Position numbers and translations under genes: made by a program
Assembly (NCBI GenBank): GCA_043778255.1
Contig: JAYWGN010000067.1
Location: 1 to 57,284, forward strand
Direction: 5' to 3'
DNA: 57,284 nt
Source of the DNA: JAYWGN01 sp043778255
GTDB taxonomy: Bacteria > Bacteroidota > Bacteroidia > Chitinophagales > Chitinophagaceae
In this document: piece by piece, positions 24,800 through 33,431 of the stretch
How positions within the stretch are numbered: position 1 is the first letter of the stretch
How the letters are laid out: each line of letters opens with the position of its first letter
Notes under the pieces: model-generated
What the model saw: only the letters and a program-made list of their open reading frames with translations
Told to the model about the DNA's origin: nothing
Databases searched by the model: none

Positions 24800-25738
24800 T
24801 TACCCAGCCCAATACTGCTCTAATTTTTTAACCAACACCTCTGCCATTTTAAGTAATGATTGGTGGCTGTAACCTGCTATATGAGGGGTTAGTAGCACAT
24901 TAGGTTGTGTAGATAAATAGTTTAATTGCTCTTTTTCTGTAGTAGTATAATTTTCCAAATTTTCATTTTCCAATACATCTAAAGCTGCTGCACTCAATTG
25001 GTTGCTTTGCAGTGCTGCTATTAATGCTGTTGTATTAACCACCTCGCCACGGCAAGCATTTATAAGCAAAGGTTTTTGCCGTAAGGCAGCAAAAAATAAT
25101 TGATTACACATATACTTAGTTTCATTAGTTAAGGGTACATGCAAACTTATAATTGAGGCTTCATTTTGTATTTGAGGTAAAGTGGCTTCGGTTATGTAAT
25201 TATTGGCAAAGCCTGTTTTGTACTTATCGTATGCCAATATCTTTACAGCAAAGGGTTGTAGCAGTGCAGCAAATGCACTGCCAGCATTACCATACCCAAT
25301 TACACCTACCGTACTACCATACAACTCAGTACCACGGTTAGGGTTACGCTGCCATTGTTGTTGGGTTATTTGGTTATGGCTTACTGTAATATTATTAAGT
25401 AGGTTAAGTGCCATACCTAGTACATGTTCGGCCACTGCTTGTCGGTTGCCCTCGGGGGTGCTTATACATTTTATATTATGGACTTGTGCATAGGTGTCAT
25501 CAATCAATTCCATACCGCTACCAAGCCTACCAATCCATTGTAGGTTGGGGGCATTATCTATCATTTTTTTATCAATTGCTATACGTGTAGTTACTACTAG
25601 CCCAGTAGCAGTTGGTAGTAATGTGTACAGTGTAGCAGCAGTTATAGTGGGTTGGTAATTAACGGCAAAGCCTTTGTGGGTAAGTGTTTCCACTAGGTAA
25701 GGGTGTACTGGTGCAGTTATAATTACAATAGGTTGCAT
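24800..25738 (-). CDS. D-isomer-specific 2-hydroxyacid dehydrogenase
   Basis: 312 residues. The Rossmann motif GVIGYGNAGSAFAALL is in the middle, followed by SLHVPLTNETKYM, the catalytic Arg in NACRGEVVNTTAL, a Glu in VLENENLE and the catalytic His in LLTPHIAGYSHQS. It resembles phosphoglycerate dehydrogenase-type enzymes but lacks the ACT domain of full SerA, so the substrate is open. It starts 7 bp after rsmA on the same strand and is probably co-transcribed. Confidence 0.85.
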   Translation of the reverse strand: MQPIVIITAPVHPYLVETLTHKGFAVNYQPTITAATLYTLLPTATGLVVTTRIAIDKKMIDNAPNLQWIGRLGSGMELIDDTYAQVHNIKCISTPEGNRQAVAEHVLGMALNLLNNITVSHNQITQQQWQRNPNRGTELYGSTVGVIGYGNAGSAFAALLQPFAVKILAYDKYKTGFANNYITEATLPQIQNEASIISLHVPLTNETKYMCNQLFFAALRQKPLLINACRGEVVNTTALIAALQSNQLSAAALDVLENENLENYTTTEKEQLNYLSTQPNVLLTPHIAGYSHQSLLKMAEVLVKKLEQYWAG

Positions 25739-25745
25739 TAGTTAC

Positions 25746-26501
25746 TTATTGCATTTTAAAGGTAAGGTCAGCAAAATCTTGTACACTCAATTGTTCGGGT
25801 CGTTTATTAAATATAGGGTCGAGTAATTGCTCTGCCACAAACAAACTTTTTACTGCATTTCGCAATGTTTTTCGCCTTTGGGTAAATGCCGTTTTTACTA
25901 ATAATCTAAATTTTTTATCGCTTTTGGTTACTACAGGTTGTGCCAATGGCACTAGTTGTATTACGCCACTTTGTACCTTTGGTGGTGGGTTAAATGCTTT
26001 TGCATCCACATCAAACAAATAAGTAATGGCAAAATGTGCTTGTAATAATATACTAGTAACACCATATATTTTACTACCGTGTGTTGCTGCTATACGTAAG
26101 GCCACCTCTTTTTGAAACATACCAACTATACTGGTGAGTTGCATTTTCCAATCTAATAATTTGAATAATATTTCGGTACTTATATTGTAAGGAAAATTAC
26201 CCACTACAGCAAACTTACCTTCAAATGGAGGCTCCATTTTTAATATACTTTCGTTAATTAAGCAAGGTATTATGGCTGGGTAAGTTAGGCTGAGGTATTC
26301 AATTTTTTCCGTATCGAGGTCCACGGCTTTAAAGTTTAAGTTGGGTTGCAGTAGTATATATTTGGTTAATGCTCCTGTGCCAGGGCCTACTTCTAATAGC
26401 TGTGTAGGCTGCATTGCCATAGTGGCTGCCACTATTTGTTGGCATATAGTTTCATCAATTAAAAAGTGTTGCCCTAACGATTTTTTTATACGATACTCCA
26501 T
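25746..26501 (-). CDS. rsmA: 16S rRNA dimethyladenosine transferase
   Basis: Dimethylates two adjacent adenosines near the 3' end of 16S rRNA. 251 residues. N-terminal KKSLGQHFLIDETICQQIV, SAM-binding motif I LEVGPGTGALT, and motif IV GNFPYNISTEILF are diagnostic. Basic QRRKTLRNAVKSLF lies in the C-terminal domain. ATG 26501 is only 5 nt from its -7 box, suggesting a leaderless or nearly leaderless mRNA. Divergent from pdxA. Confidence 0.95.
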   Translation of the reverse strand: MEYRIKKSLGQHFLIDETICQQIVAATMAMQPTQLLEVGPGTGALTKYILLQPNLNFKAVDLDTEKIEYLSLTYPAIIPCLINESILKMEPPFEGKFAVVGNFPYNISTEILFKLLDWKMQLTSIVGMFQKEVALRIAATHGSKIYGVTSILLQAHFAITYLFDVDAKAFNPPPKVQSGVIQLVPLAQPVVTKSDKKFRLLVKTAFTQRRKTLRNAVKSLFVAEQLLDPIFNKRPEQLSVQDFADLTFKMQ

Positions 26502-26506
26502 TGCTA

Positions 26507-26514
26507 CAAAGGTA
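26507..26514 (-). promoter_or_regulatory. -7 box for rsmA
   Basis: TACCTTTG on the minus strand, 5 nt before the start codon. Exact TANNTTTG match. Confidence 0.55.
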
Positions 26515-26555
26515 GCTTAATTGTATATGGAAAATGTAATACCTCACAAATACCT

Positions 26556-26563
26556 TATTTTTG
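26556..26563 (+). promoter_or_regulatory. -7 box for pdxA
   Basis: TATTTTTG matches TANNTTTG and lies 21 nt before ATG 26585. Confidence 0.5.
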
Positions 26564-26584
26564 TACTAATAAACTTTAGTAAGT

Positions 26585-27688
26585 ATGACAATGAATATTC
26601 AAAATTTAAAAAAGCCTGTAATAGGCATAAGCATTGGCGATATAAATGGCATTGGACCGGAAATAATTATAAAGGCACTTTCCGATAATCGTATACTTGA
26701 ATTTTGTACACCTGTTATTTTTGGCCATGCCAAAATATTAAATTTTTATAAAAAATCATTGCCCGAATACAACTTTACCTTTGCACCACTTAAAGATGTA
26801 CAACACCCTAACCCAAAGCAAATAAATGTATTAAACTGTTGGGACGATGAAGTGCCTGTAACACCCGGCGAGTTAAACGATGCAGGAGGTAAGTATGCGG
26901 CTATAGCATTGGATAAAGCAGTGGACTGCCTCAAAAATAAATGGATAGATGGCTTGGTAACAGCACCCATACATAAAAAAAATATACAGAGTAATACGTT
27001 TAAATACACTGGGCATACACCTTATTTACAAGCTGCATTTGCTGCAAAAGATGTACTCATGTTTATGGTAGCCGATAACTTAAAAGTAGGCTTAGTAACC
27101 GAACATGTACCCGTAAAAGATGTAGCACAACATATTACCAAAGCAGCTATAGTAAGCAAACTACAGCTTATGAACCATAGCCTAAGGTACGACTTTGATA
27201 TAGCCAAACCTCGTATTGCAGTATTGGCACTTAACCCACATGCTGGCGATAATGGCTTAATAGGCAAAGAGGAAGAAGCCCTAGTAAAACCAGCCATAAA
27301 GGATGCAAAAATGCAAAATATATTAGCCGTTGGTCCATACAGTGCCGATGCTTTTTTTGCCCGTAGTAGTTTTCAACAATTTGATGGTGTACTAGCCATG
27401 TACCACGACCAAGGGCTTATACCATTTAAGGCTTTAGCCACCGGCGAAGGCACTAATTATACAGCAGGTTTGCCCATTGTACGTACCTCACCCGACCACG
27501 GTACAGCCTTTGATATAGCGGGCAAAGGCCTTGCCAACCACGATAGTTTTGTGGCAGCAATATTTGAATGTATAACCATAATAAATAACCGAAAGGAATA
27601 TGATACTAGCCGAGCTAATCCGCTTAAAAAAGTAAGTAAAAATATGCTAGCCAATGTAGCCGACGAAAGGTACGAGTTGAACCTATAG
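26585..27688 (+). CDS. pdxA: 4-hydroxythreonine-4-phosphate dehydrogenase
   Basis: Acts in deoxyxylulose 5-phosphate-dependent pyridoxal phosphate synthesis. 367 residues. GISIGDINGIGPEII at the N-terminus, metal-binding histidines in YTGHTPYL, LNPHAGDNGLIGKEE and AMYHDQGLIPFK, and the C-terminal RTSPDHGTAFDIAGKG are characteristic. A second ATG (26591) is in frame and equally possible. Divergent from rsmA, a common neighbour of pdxA in many bacteria. Confidence 0.95.
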   Translation: MTMNIQNLKKPVIGISIGDINGIGPEIIIKALSDNRILEFCTPVIFGHAKILNFYKKSLPEYNFTFAPLKDVQHPNPKQINVLNCWDDEVPVTPGELNDAGGKYAAIALDKAVDCLKNKWIDGLVTAPIHKKNIQSNTFKYTGHTPYLQAAFAAKDVLMFMVADNLKVGLVTEHVPVKDVAQHITKAAIVSKLQLMNHSLRYDFDIAKPRIAVLALNPHAGDNGLIGKEEEALVKPAIKDAKMQNILAVGPYSADAFFARSSFQQFDGVLAMYHDQGLIPFKALATGEGTNYTAGLPIVRTSPDHGTAFDIAGKGLANHDSFVAAIFECITIINNRKEYDTSRANPLKKVSKNMLANVADERYELNL

Positions 27689-27883
27689 AAGCATTTACCC
27701 AAAAAAAATAATATAGATTAATGGTAATGTGTAGTAAATACACTAACTTAGTGGCTAACAATTGAATGCCAATAAGTAAAGCCATACATTATTTGTAATG
27801 GCTTGTTATACTTACACTTTAGTATTGCTTATACAGTTTAGTTGTTAGTTTATTTTTTTTTAACGTTGTTAAATGTATTTACA

Positions 27884-28630
27884 ATGAAATATACTTTTAC
27901 TTTATTATTAGTGGGCAGCATACTGGTAAGTAGCATAACTGCACAATCGGTAGCTATTAATACCGATGCAAGTATAGCTGCTAATAGTGCATTGCTTGAT
28001 GTAAAAAGCACCACCAAAGGTGTACTAGTACCTCGTATGACAAAAGCCGAAAAAAATGCTATTGCCACACCTGCTACAGGTTTGTTGGTGTACCAAAATG
28101 CACCAGATAGTATTGGCTTCCATTACTATAATAGTACACAATGGATATGGCTAGCTGGTGCTAACAATATAGATAGTAGTAAGTGGCGCAATGTAGGGGC
28201 TACTAATATTGCCAATAAAAACAGTGGAAATGTAGGTATAGGTACTGGCAATGCAACACCTAATAGTACCCTACAAGTAGATGGTACTTTGGCAATAGGG
28301 GTACAAATAGGTATATTAGGTGGCGATGCAGCAACACCAGTAAGTTTAAGTGCCAATAAGAGCTACTTAGGATTAGAACCATTGGGTACTAATAATTGCT
28401 ATGAGTTACCCAATGCTGCATTATACCCTGGGCGCATTTATTTTTTAAGAAATAATCTTAATTCAGGTGCATTGGCTAGGGTAAGGGCTGCTTTACCATC
28501 ATTACTTTGCCCTGGTAGTGGCAATTGTTTAGGTATGAGTGCCTATTATGATTTGCAAAATAATGCTAGTGTTAAAACTATTATAGTAATTAGTGACGGA
28601 CTTAACTGGACTTTAGGAAAGTTTGATTAA
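27884..28630 (+). CDS. Secreted protein with tail-fibre-like N-terminal motif
   Basis: 248 residues from ATG 27884. Signal peptide MKYTFTLLLVGSILVSSITAQ. The motif ALLDVKSTTKGVLVPRMT (about 35-52), followed by LLVYQNAPDSIGFHYY and VGIGTGNATPNSTLQVDGTL, is widespread in secreted Bacteroidota proteins and recalls phage tail-fibre necks. No T9SS domain is seen. The frame extends to a TTG at 27842 that has no signal sequence, so it is rejected. Function unknown. Confidence 0.75.
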   Translation: MKYTFTLLLVGSILVSSITAQSVAINTDASIAANSALLDVKSTTKGVLVPRMTKAEKNAIATPATGLLVYQNAPDSIGFHYYNSTQWIWLAGANNIDSSKWRNVGATNIANKNSGNVGIGTGNATPNSTLQVDGTLAIGVQIGILGGDAATPVSLSANKSYLGLEPLGTNNCYELPNAALYPGRIYFLRNNLNSGALARVRAALPSLLCPGSGNCLGMSAYYDLQNNASVKTIIVISDGLNWTLGKFD

Positions 28631-28859
28631 CCAATATGAGTTAGGTAGAAGAAGCATTTACCCTAAAAAAAATAAAAAATATACATTGTATATACCACTT
28701 TCGTGGTAGTTGCAATTGCAAAACAAACGGTAACTTTATACATTAATAGTTATTTGGAAATAGTGAGGAGCTGTATTTGGTATATATTATAACCCCTTTT
28801 TTATGCTCCGCATTAAATCTATTTTTTATAAAAAAAATTTTGCTTTTATAAACATAAGT

Positions 28860-30368
28860 ATGAAAAAATTTTACCATAGTTTAATCATTTTTTTAGTGGC
28901 ATTAAATGCCACAGCACAGCCTATACTTAATGCTACCAATGTAAATATTGTAATTACACCCGGTGCTATTGTTAACTGCCAAGGCGGACTCACATTTAAC
29001 GGTACTACTGTTGTAAAGCAAGATGGTACTATTAATTTGCTGCCTAGCACGGTTACTAACAATTGGACGGATAATACAGCAACTGGCACTTTGGATATTA
29101 CATGTATTGGGTTGGTGCATCTTAATAGTAATACAGTGCAGGATATAGTGGGCAATTCAAAATTTTATAACCTTAGGGTTAATAACACCAACGGTATTAA
29201 TTTGCTAAGCAATGCTGAAGTTCGTAACCAGCTAAACCTGGACGATGGCTTGGTTACCACCAATGCTAACCGTATATGGGTAAGTAACCCTGCTATAGCT
29301 GCAATACAGAGCGGCAGTGCATTTGCTACTAGTTGGGTAAAGGGTAAGTTAGCCCGTACCGAAAATATTGTTGGTACCGAATATTTATTTCCCATAGGTA
29401 AAAATAACGGTGCAGGTGAAGTGTATGCACCTATAAAATTGGATAAATTTAACGCTAACTCCGCCATACATACAGCCGAATATTTGCCTGTAACTCCTGT
29501 TGATTTTACTAATTTTTTGAACCCACCAATTGATCACCTCAGCCAAATAGAATACTGGCATATAGAAAGTAATATAGCAAGTGGTGTAGATGATGATGCT
29601 AAGGTAAGCCTTAGCTACCGTGCTGGTAGCGTAGTAAATGCAAGTGCTGCCATACGTGATAGTTTGTTAGTGGCTCAGTATACAGCTTTGCCAAGGTGGG
29701 AAGCTACGGGTGGTGGTTTTCCTAATGTAGTAACGGGTAGTCCAACATTTGGGTATGTAAAAAACAACGATTGGGTAGGTAACTTTACACCTGCCGAAAG
29801 GCAATTTACATTGGCAAGTTTTAGCATATACAATATATTGCCTTACAATCTTATTAGCTGGAATGCCTTTGCACAAAGTAATGCAGTACAATTAAAATGG
29901 AATATTGAATTTGAACAAGATGTAGAAGAGTATATAATTGAAAAATCAACTAATGGCTTAAACTTTACTCCGTTGCTTACCACACCTGCCTACAAACTAA
30001 CCAGTAGTGCTTACACCAAATTAGATAATGCACCTGCCAAAGGTTGGAACTATTACAAACTTAAAATTAAAGATGTACAAGGTAATATAGCAAGTGCAGG
30101 CATTAGAAAAGTATGGTATGGCGATGCATCAATAAGTACCATAAGCATATACCCTAACCCAACACAGCAAGTACTCAATGTAAATATGCCAAAGTATAAT
30201 GGCAATACAATAGTGCAAATATATGCTACCAATGGTAAGCTAATGGCAACTTATAAAGCTACAAATACCCTGCTACAAATAGATGTAGCCAAATATGCAC
30301 AAGGTAGCTATACCTTAAAAGTAGTGGAAAATAATACTACTCAAACCTTCTTATTTAACAAACAATAA
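28860..30368 (+). CDS. Secreted protein with T9SS type A sorting domain
   Basis: 502 residues from ATG 28860. Signal peptide MKKFYHSLIIFLVALNATAQ. The first half is beta-rich, with NCQGGLTFNGTTVVKQDGTI and TEYLFPIGKN as in autotransporter-like beta-solenoids. A fibronectin-like segment (VQLKWNIEFEQDVEEYIIEK) precedes the sorting domain beginning STISIYPNPTQQVLNV. Exported to the surface or medium; function unknown. An ATG at 28803 is in frame but would place 19 polar residues before the signal peptide. A strong terminator follows. Confidence 0.82.
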   Translation: MKKFYHSLIIFLVALNATAQPILNATNVNIVITPGAIVNCQGGLTFNGTTVVKQDGTINLLPSTVTNNWTDNTATGTLDITCIGLVHLNSNTVQDIVGNSKFYNLRVNNTNGINLLSNAEVRNQLNLDDGLVTTNANRIWVSNPAIAAIQSGSAFATSWVKGKLARTENIVGTEYLFPIGKNNGAGEVYAPIKLDKFNANSAIHTAEYLPVTPVDFTNFLNPPIDHLSQIEYWHIESNIASGVDDDAKVSLSYRAGSVVNASAAIRDSLLVAQYTALPRWEATGGGFPNVVTGSPTFGYVKNNDWVGNFTPAERQFTLASFSIYNILPYNLISWNAFAQSNAVQLKWNIEFEQDVEEYIIEKSTNGLNFTPLLTTPAYKLTSSAYTKLDNAPAKGWNYYKLKIKDVQGNIASAGIRKVWYGDASISTISIYPNPTQQVLNVNMPKYNGNTIVQIYATNGKLMATYKATNTLLQIDVAKYAQGSYTLKVVENNTTQTFLFNKQ

Positions 30369-30387
30369 TAAAGATAGTACTACTGTA

Positions 30388-30422
30388 AATGCTAACTATT
30401 AATTATGGTTAGCATTTTTTTT
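30388..30422 (+). terminator. Intrinsic terminator after the T9SS gene
   Basis: AATGCTAAC pairs with GTTAGCATT (9 bp, 11-nt loop), followed by T8. It separates the T9SS gene from pnuC. Confidence 0.85.
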
Positions 30423-30456
30423 ATGCAAATTTTTAATAAATACTATACCTTAGTGT

Positions 30457-31098
30457 ATGGATATAAGCCAGTATTATAACACATTTGTAAACAACATAAA
30501 AGCAACAACTTTACTTGAATATATAGCAGTAGTAGCAGGTATTATAAGTGTATGGTATAGCAAAAAAGAAAATGTATTGGTGTACCCAATTGGGTTAATT
30601 AATACTATTGCTTACATGTACATAAGTGCCAAAGGGCATTTGTTTGGCGAGGTTACAGTAAATACTTACTATACCGTAATGAGTATAATTGGTTGGTTAG
30701 CTTGGAACAAAAGAGTAGCCAATACAGGGCAAAAAACATTGCAGATAACCACTGCAAGTACAAAAGAATGGGTGCAACATCTTACATTTTTTACCATTTG
30801 TTTTTTGGCTATTTATGCAAGTCTTATTTATTTGCAAAAAAGTTTTTATACCGTAATACCCTTACCCGATGCCTTGGCAAGTGCTACCGCATTTACTGGT
30901 ATGTGGCTAATGGTTCGTAAAAAATTAGAAAGTTGGTACTGGTGGATTGTAAGTAATTTATTTGCTATACCCTTATACTTTGTAAAAAATTATATGCTAA
31001 CAGCAGTGTATTATTTAATACTGCTAGTACTTGCCATACTAGGTTACATAGAGTGGAAACGAAAGCTACAAGCAAAAATTAGGCAGGTAGTAAACTAA
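30457..31098 (+). CDS. pnuC: Nicotinamide riboside-type transporter PnuC
   Basis: 213 residues with about seven transmembrane helices. WYSKKENVLVYPIGLINTIA, GEVTVNTYYTVMSIIGW and the C-terminal PLYFVKNYMLTAVYYLILLV match the PnuC family, which imports nicotinamide riboside or related vitamin precursors by facilitated diffusion. The Bacteroidota family also contains thiamine-specific PnuT; no TPP riboswitch is seen in the 88-bp leader region, so NR transport is the default. The start lies 3 nt after a -7-like TACCTTAG (30446-30453). Confidence 0.88.
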   Translation: MDISQYYNTFVNNIKATTLLEYIAVVAGIISVWYSKKENVLVYPIGLINTIAYMYISAKGHLFGEVTVNTYYTVMSIIGWLAWNKRVANTGQKTLQITTASTKEWVQHLTFFTICFLAIYASLIYLQKSFYTVIPLPDALASATAFTGMWLMVRKKLESWYWWIVSNLFAIPLYFVKNYMLTAVYYLILLVLAILGYIEWKRKLQAKIRQVVN

Positions 31099-31150
31099 AT
31101 ACTAGCATAAACATTTTGCCAAAATAAAATGTAAAAACTATATTAATAAG

Positions 31151-31158
31151 TAAGTTTG
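31151..31158 (+). promoter_or_regulatory. -7 box for the amidase gene
   Basis: TAAGTTTG matches TANNTTTG and lies 19 nt before ATG 31178. Confidence 0.5.
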
Positions 31159-31177
31159 CACACAACTATACACAACA

Positions 31178-32920
31178 ATGCACCATAACTATACATTGCT
31201 TATATCATTATTACTTATACAAGCTAATTATACCACAGCACAACAACCTATAATTAATATTGTAACCCCTGCCAAGGCTGAAAATACTGTAAGTACTGCA
31301 AAGCATTTTATAACCGGTACTACTTGTAACAACTGTACTGTAACGGTTAACAATACTGCAGTAAAAGTGTATAAAACCAATGTATTTGTATATACGGCTA
31401 ACCTTGCAATAGGTGCAAATGCATATACCATACAAGCTACAAATGGTAACAAATCAATTACAAAATTAGTAACTTATAACTACCAATTACCCAAGCCTGT
31501 AAAGGAAACAGATAGTACTGTAATAGAAACTATAACTATAGAACCTAATGGTGATGTGGCTTTGCAGCCAAATGAGTATGTGCAAATAAAAGTAAAAGCC
31601 AAACCAAATTGTACTATTACCCTCAATAATAAATACCAACTTACTGAGCTGCCAAAGCAAAAAGGCATTGGTGGCTATTACCAATTAAATTATAAGGTAA
31701 AGGCAACGGATTCATTTTTGGTATCTAATTTTAAATTTGCCTTATACAAAAATGGGGAGTTAAAATATGTAAAAACTGATAAAAATACCTACACCGTATT
31801 TAATGACGATGTGCCAACAATAGGAGCTACCAACATAGTAAATACTCCCGTATATAGTGGCTTAGGTGAAGATAGGTTGGGTGGCAACAAAATTGGTTTT
31901 TTGGATAGTGGGGTACAGGTACAAATAATAGGACGAATTAATAATTTGCTAAAAGTAAAACTACACAACAATTTTTCGGCATATATACCCAAAGAGTTGC
32001 TAACTATAGCAGTAAGTAATACGCCAATACCCAAATCATTAACCAATAATATAGCTGTATATGGCGATAGCACTTATGATTATGTAAGTATAGGGTTGCA
32101 GCAAAAGCTACCTTACCTAACCACCCAAAATGGTAAACCTAACCAAATAATACTCGATGTATTTGGAGCTACTAACAATAGCAATTGGCTTACCCAATAC
32201 CCCGAAAATTTGCAAGCCGTAGAAGCTGTTAATTACAACCAAGTACAAGATGGGCAGTTTAGAATTACCATTGATTTGAAAAACAAACAACAATGGGGTT
32301 ACAAATTATACTACCAAGGTAATAACTTAGTGTTGCAAATACGACGGCAAAAGCCACAGCTAACATTAGCCAATATGCTAATAGCTATTGATGCAGGGCA
32401 TGGTGGCAGTAACGATGGTGCACAGGGCATTGCAGGGCGTTACGAAAAAGAATTTACCCTACTTATAGCCAAAGAACTTAAAGCATTATTGCAAGCCGAA
32501 GGTGCAACAATACTAATGACAAGAGAAACTGAAAAGAGCTACGACAACCAAGATAGGTTAAAAATGCTACGGCAAAAAATGCCAGACTTTGCTATAAGTA
32601 TTCACCTTAACTCGGCGGGTGATCCGCTTAGGGTAAAGGGTGCTAGTACTTACTATAAGTATGGAGTGTACAAAGGGTTATCGGCCGCTATATACAAACG
32701 AGTGTTAGAAACAGGATTAAATGGTTGGGGCAATATTGGCAACTTTAATTTCTTTTTAAATAGCCCAACGGAGTTCCCTACTGCATTAGTAGAGTGCCTC
32801 TTTATAAGTAACCCCGATGATGAAGAAAAGGTAACAGACCCTACATTTAGAACCAACTTAAACCAAAAAATTGTATTAGGTATTAAGGATTGGTTGCAGC
32901 AAATAGCAGAGGGGAAATAA
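31178..32920 (+). CDS. N-acetylmuramoyl-L-alanine amidase (Amidase_3)
   Basis: 580 residues. A signal peptide ends near residue 21 (TTAQ). The first 390 residues hold Ig-like and SH3-like regions (GFLDSGVQVQIIGRINNLLK). The zinc amidase domain follows: IAIDAGHGGSNDGA, the E in GRYEKEFT, ISIHLNSAG and catalytic Glu in ALVECLFISN. It cleaves peptide stems from peptidoglycan during cell separation or turnover. The long N-terminal region probably targets the enzyme to the wall. Confidence 0.9.
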   Translation: MHHNYTLLISLLLIQANYTTAQQPIINIVTPAKAENTVSTAKHFITGTTCNNCTVTVNNTAVKVYKTNVFVYTANLAIGANAYTIQATNGNKSITKLVTYNYQLPKPVKETDSTVIETITIEPNGDVALQPNEYVQIKVKAKPNCTITLNNKYQLTELPKQKGIGGYYQLNYKVKATDSFLVSNFKFALYKNGELKYVKTDKNTYTVFNDDVPTIGATNIVNTPVYSGLGEDRLGGNKIGFLDSGVQVQIIGRINNLLKVKLHNNFSAYIPKELLTIAVSNTPIPKSLTNNIAVYGDSTYDYVSIGLQQKLPYLTTQNGKPNQIILDVFGATNNSNWLTQYPENLQAVEAVNYNQVQDGQFRITIDLKNKQQWGYKLYYQGNNLVLQIRRQKPQLTLANMLIAIDAGHGGSNDGAQGIAGRYEKEFTLLIAKELKALLQAEGATILMTRETEKSYDNQDRLKMLRQKMPDFAISIHLNSAGDPLRVKGASTYYKYGVYKGLSAAIYKRVLETGLNGWGNIGNFNFFLNSPTEFPTALVECLFISNPDDEEKVTDPTFRTNLNQKIVLGIKDWLQQIAEGK

Positions 32921-33228
32921 AGGAATATCTAAATATAAATTCTTTCTATTTACAGTACTTAGTGAGGTTTTAAATTATAATATAATTTTAAATTATGCAA
33001 TAATTAAAATGTATAGTTCAACAAGCTAGGCTAACCAACCCATTATTGAGTAGCAGTATTTGTACAACTTTTAGTTGTATTATATAGCCTTATTTACTTA
33101 TTAATAAATATATAGCTAAAGGCTTTTATTTTAGCGTAAGCTAAACCTAATAAGGCTTTAATTATATAAATGGCTTCCTTTTAAGGGGAAGCCATTTATG
33201 ATTTTGTGATTTTAAATTTTAGATTTGG
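32921..33228. other. Convergent intergenic region with hairpins
   Basis: 308 bp between the amidase stop and the heptamer array. Contains TACAACT-TTT-AGTTGTA at 33063-33079 and the larger hairpin at 33168-33197. No ORF or RNA gene recognised. Confidence 0.5.
33168..33197. terminator. Bidirectional hairpin between amidase and adhesin genes
   Basis: AAATGGCTTCC pairs perfectly with GGAAGCCATTT (11 bp, 8-nt loop). Plus-strand downstream sequence is T-rich but lacks a pure T run. It lies beyond the heptamer array for transcripts of the adhesin gene, so the array would be part of that mRNA. Confidence 0.6.
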
Positions 33229-33431
33229 TACTTCATATTTCAAACCTCATACTTCAAACCTCGTACCTCGTACCTCGTACTTCAAACTTCGTACTTCAAA
33301 CCTCATACTTCAAACCTCGTACCTCAAACCTCGTACTTCTAATTTCGTACTTCGTACTTCAAACTTCGTACTTCAAACCTCGTACCTCAAACCTCGTACT
33401 TCAAACCTCGTACTTCAAACTTCGTACTTTA
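33229..33431. repeat. Heptanucleotide microsatellite, 29 units
   Basis: Uninterrupted run of 7-nt units with consensus WACYTCR on the plus strand (TACTTCA, AACCTCG, TACCTCG and similar). 29 units fit in register, most alternating TAC- and AAC-type. The last unit is TACTTTA, whose TTA is the complement of the TAA stop codon of the adhesin gene. ORFs read across it on either strand are artefacts of the repeat. Confidence 0.9.

Noticed and set aside
30369..30456. Possible TPP or NAD riboswitch before pnuC
   Set aside because: The gap contains only the upstream terminator and a -7-like box; there is no room for a structured aptamer.
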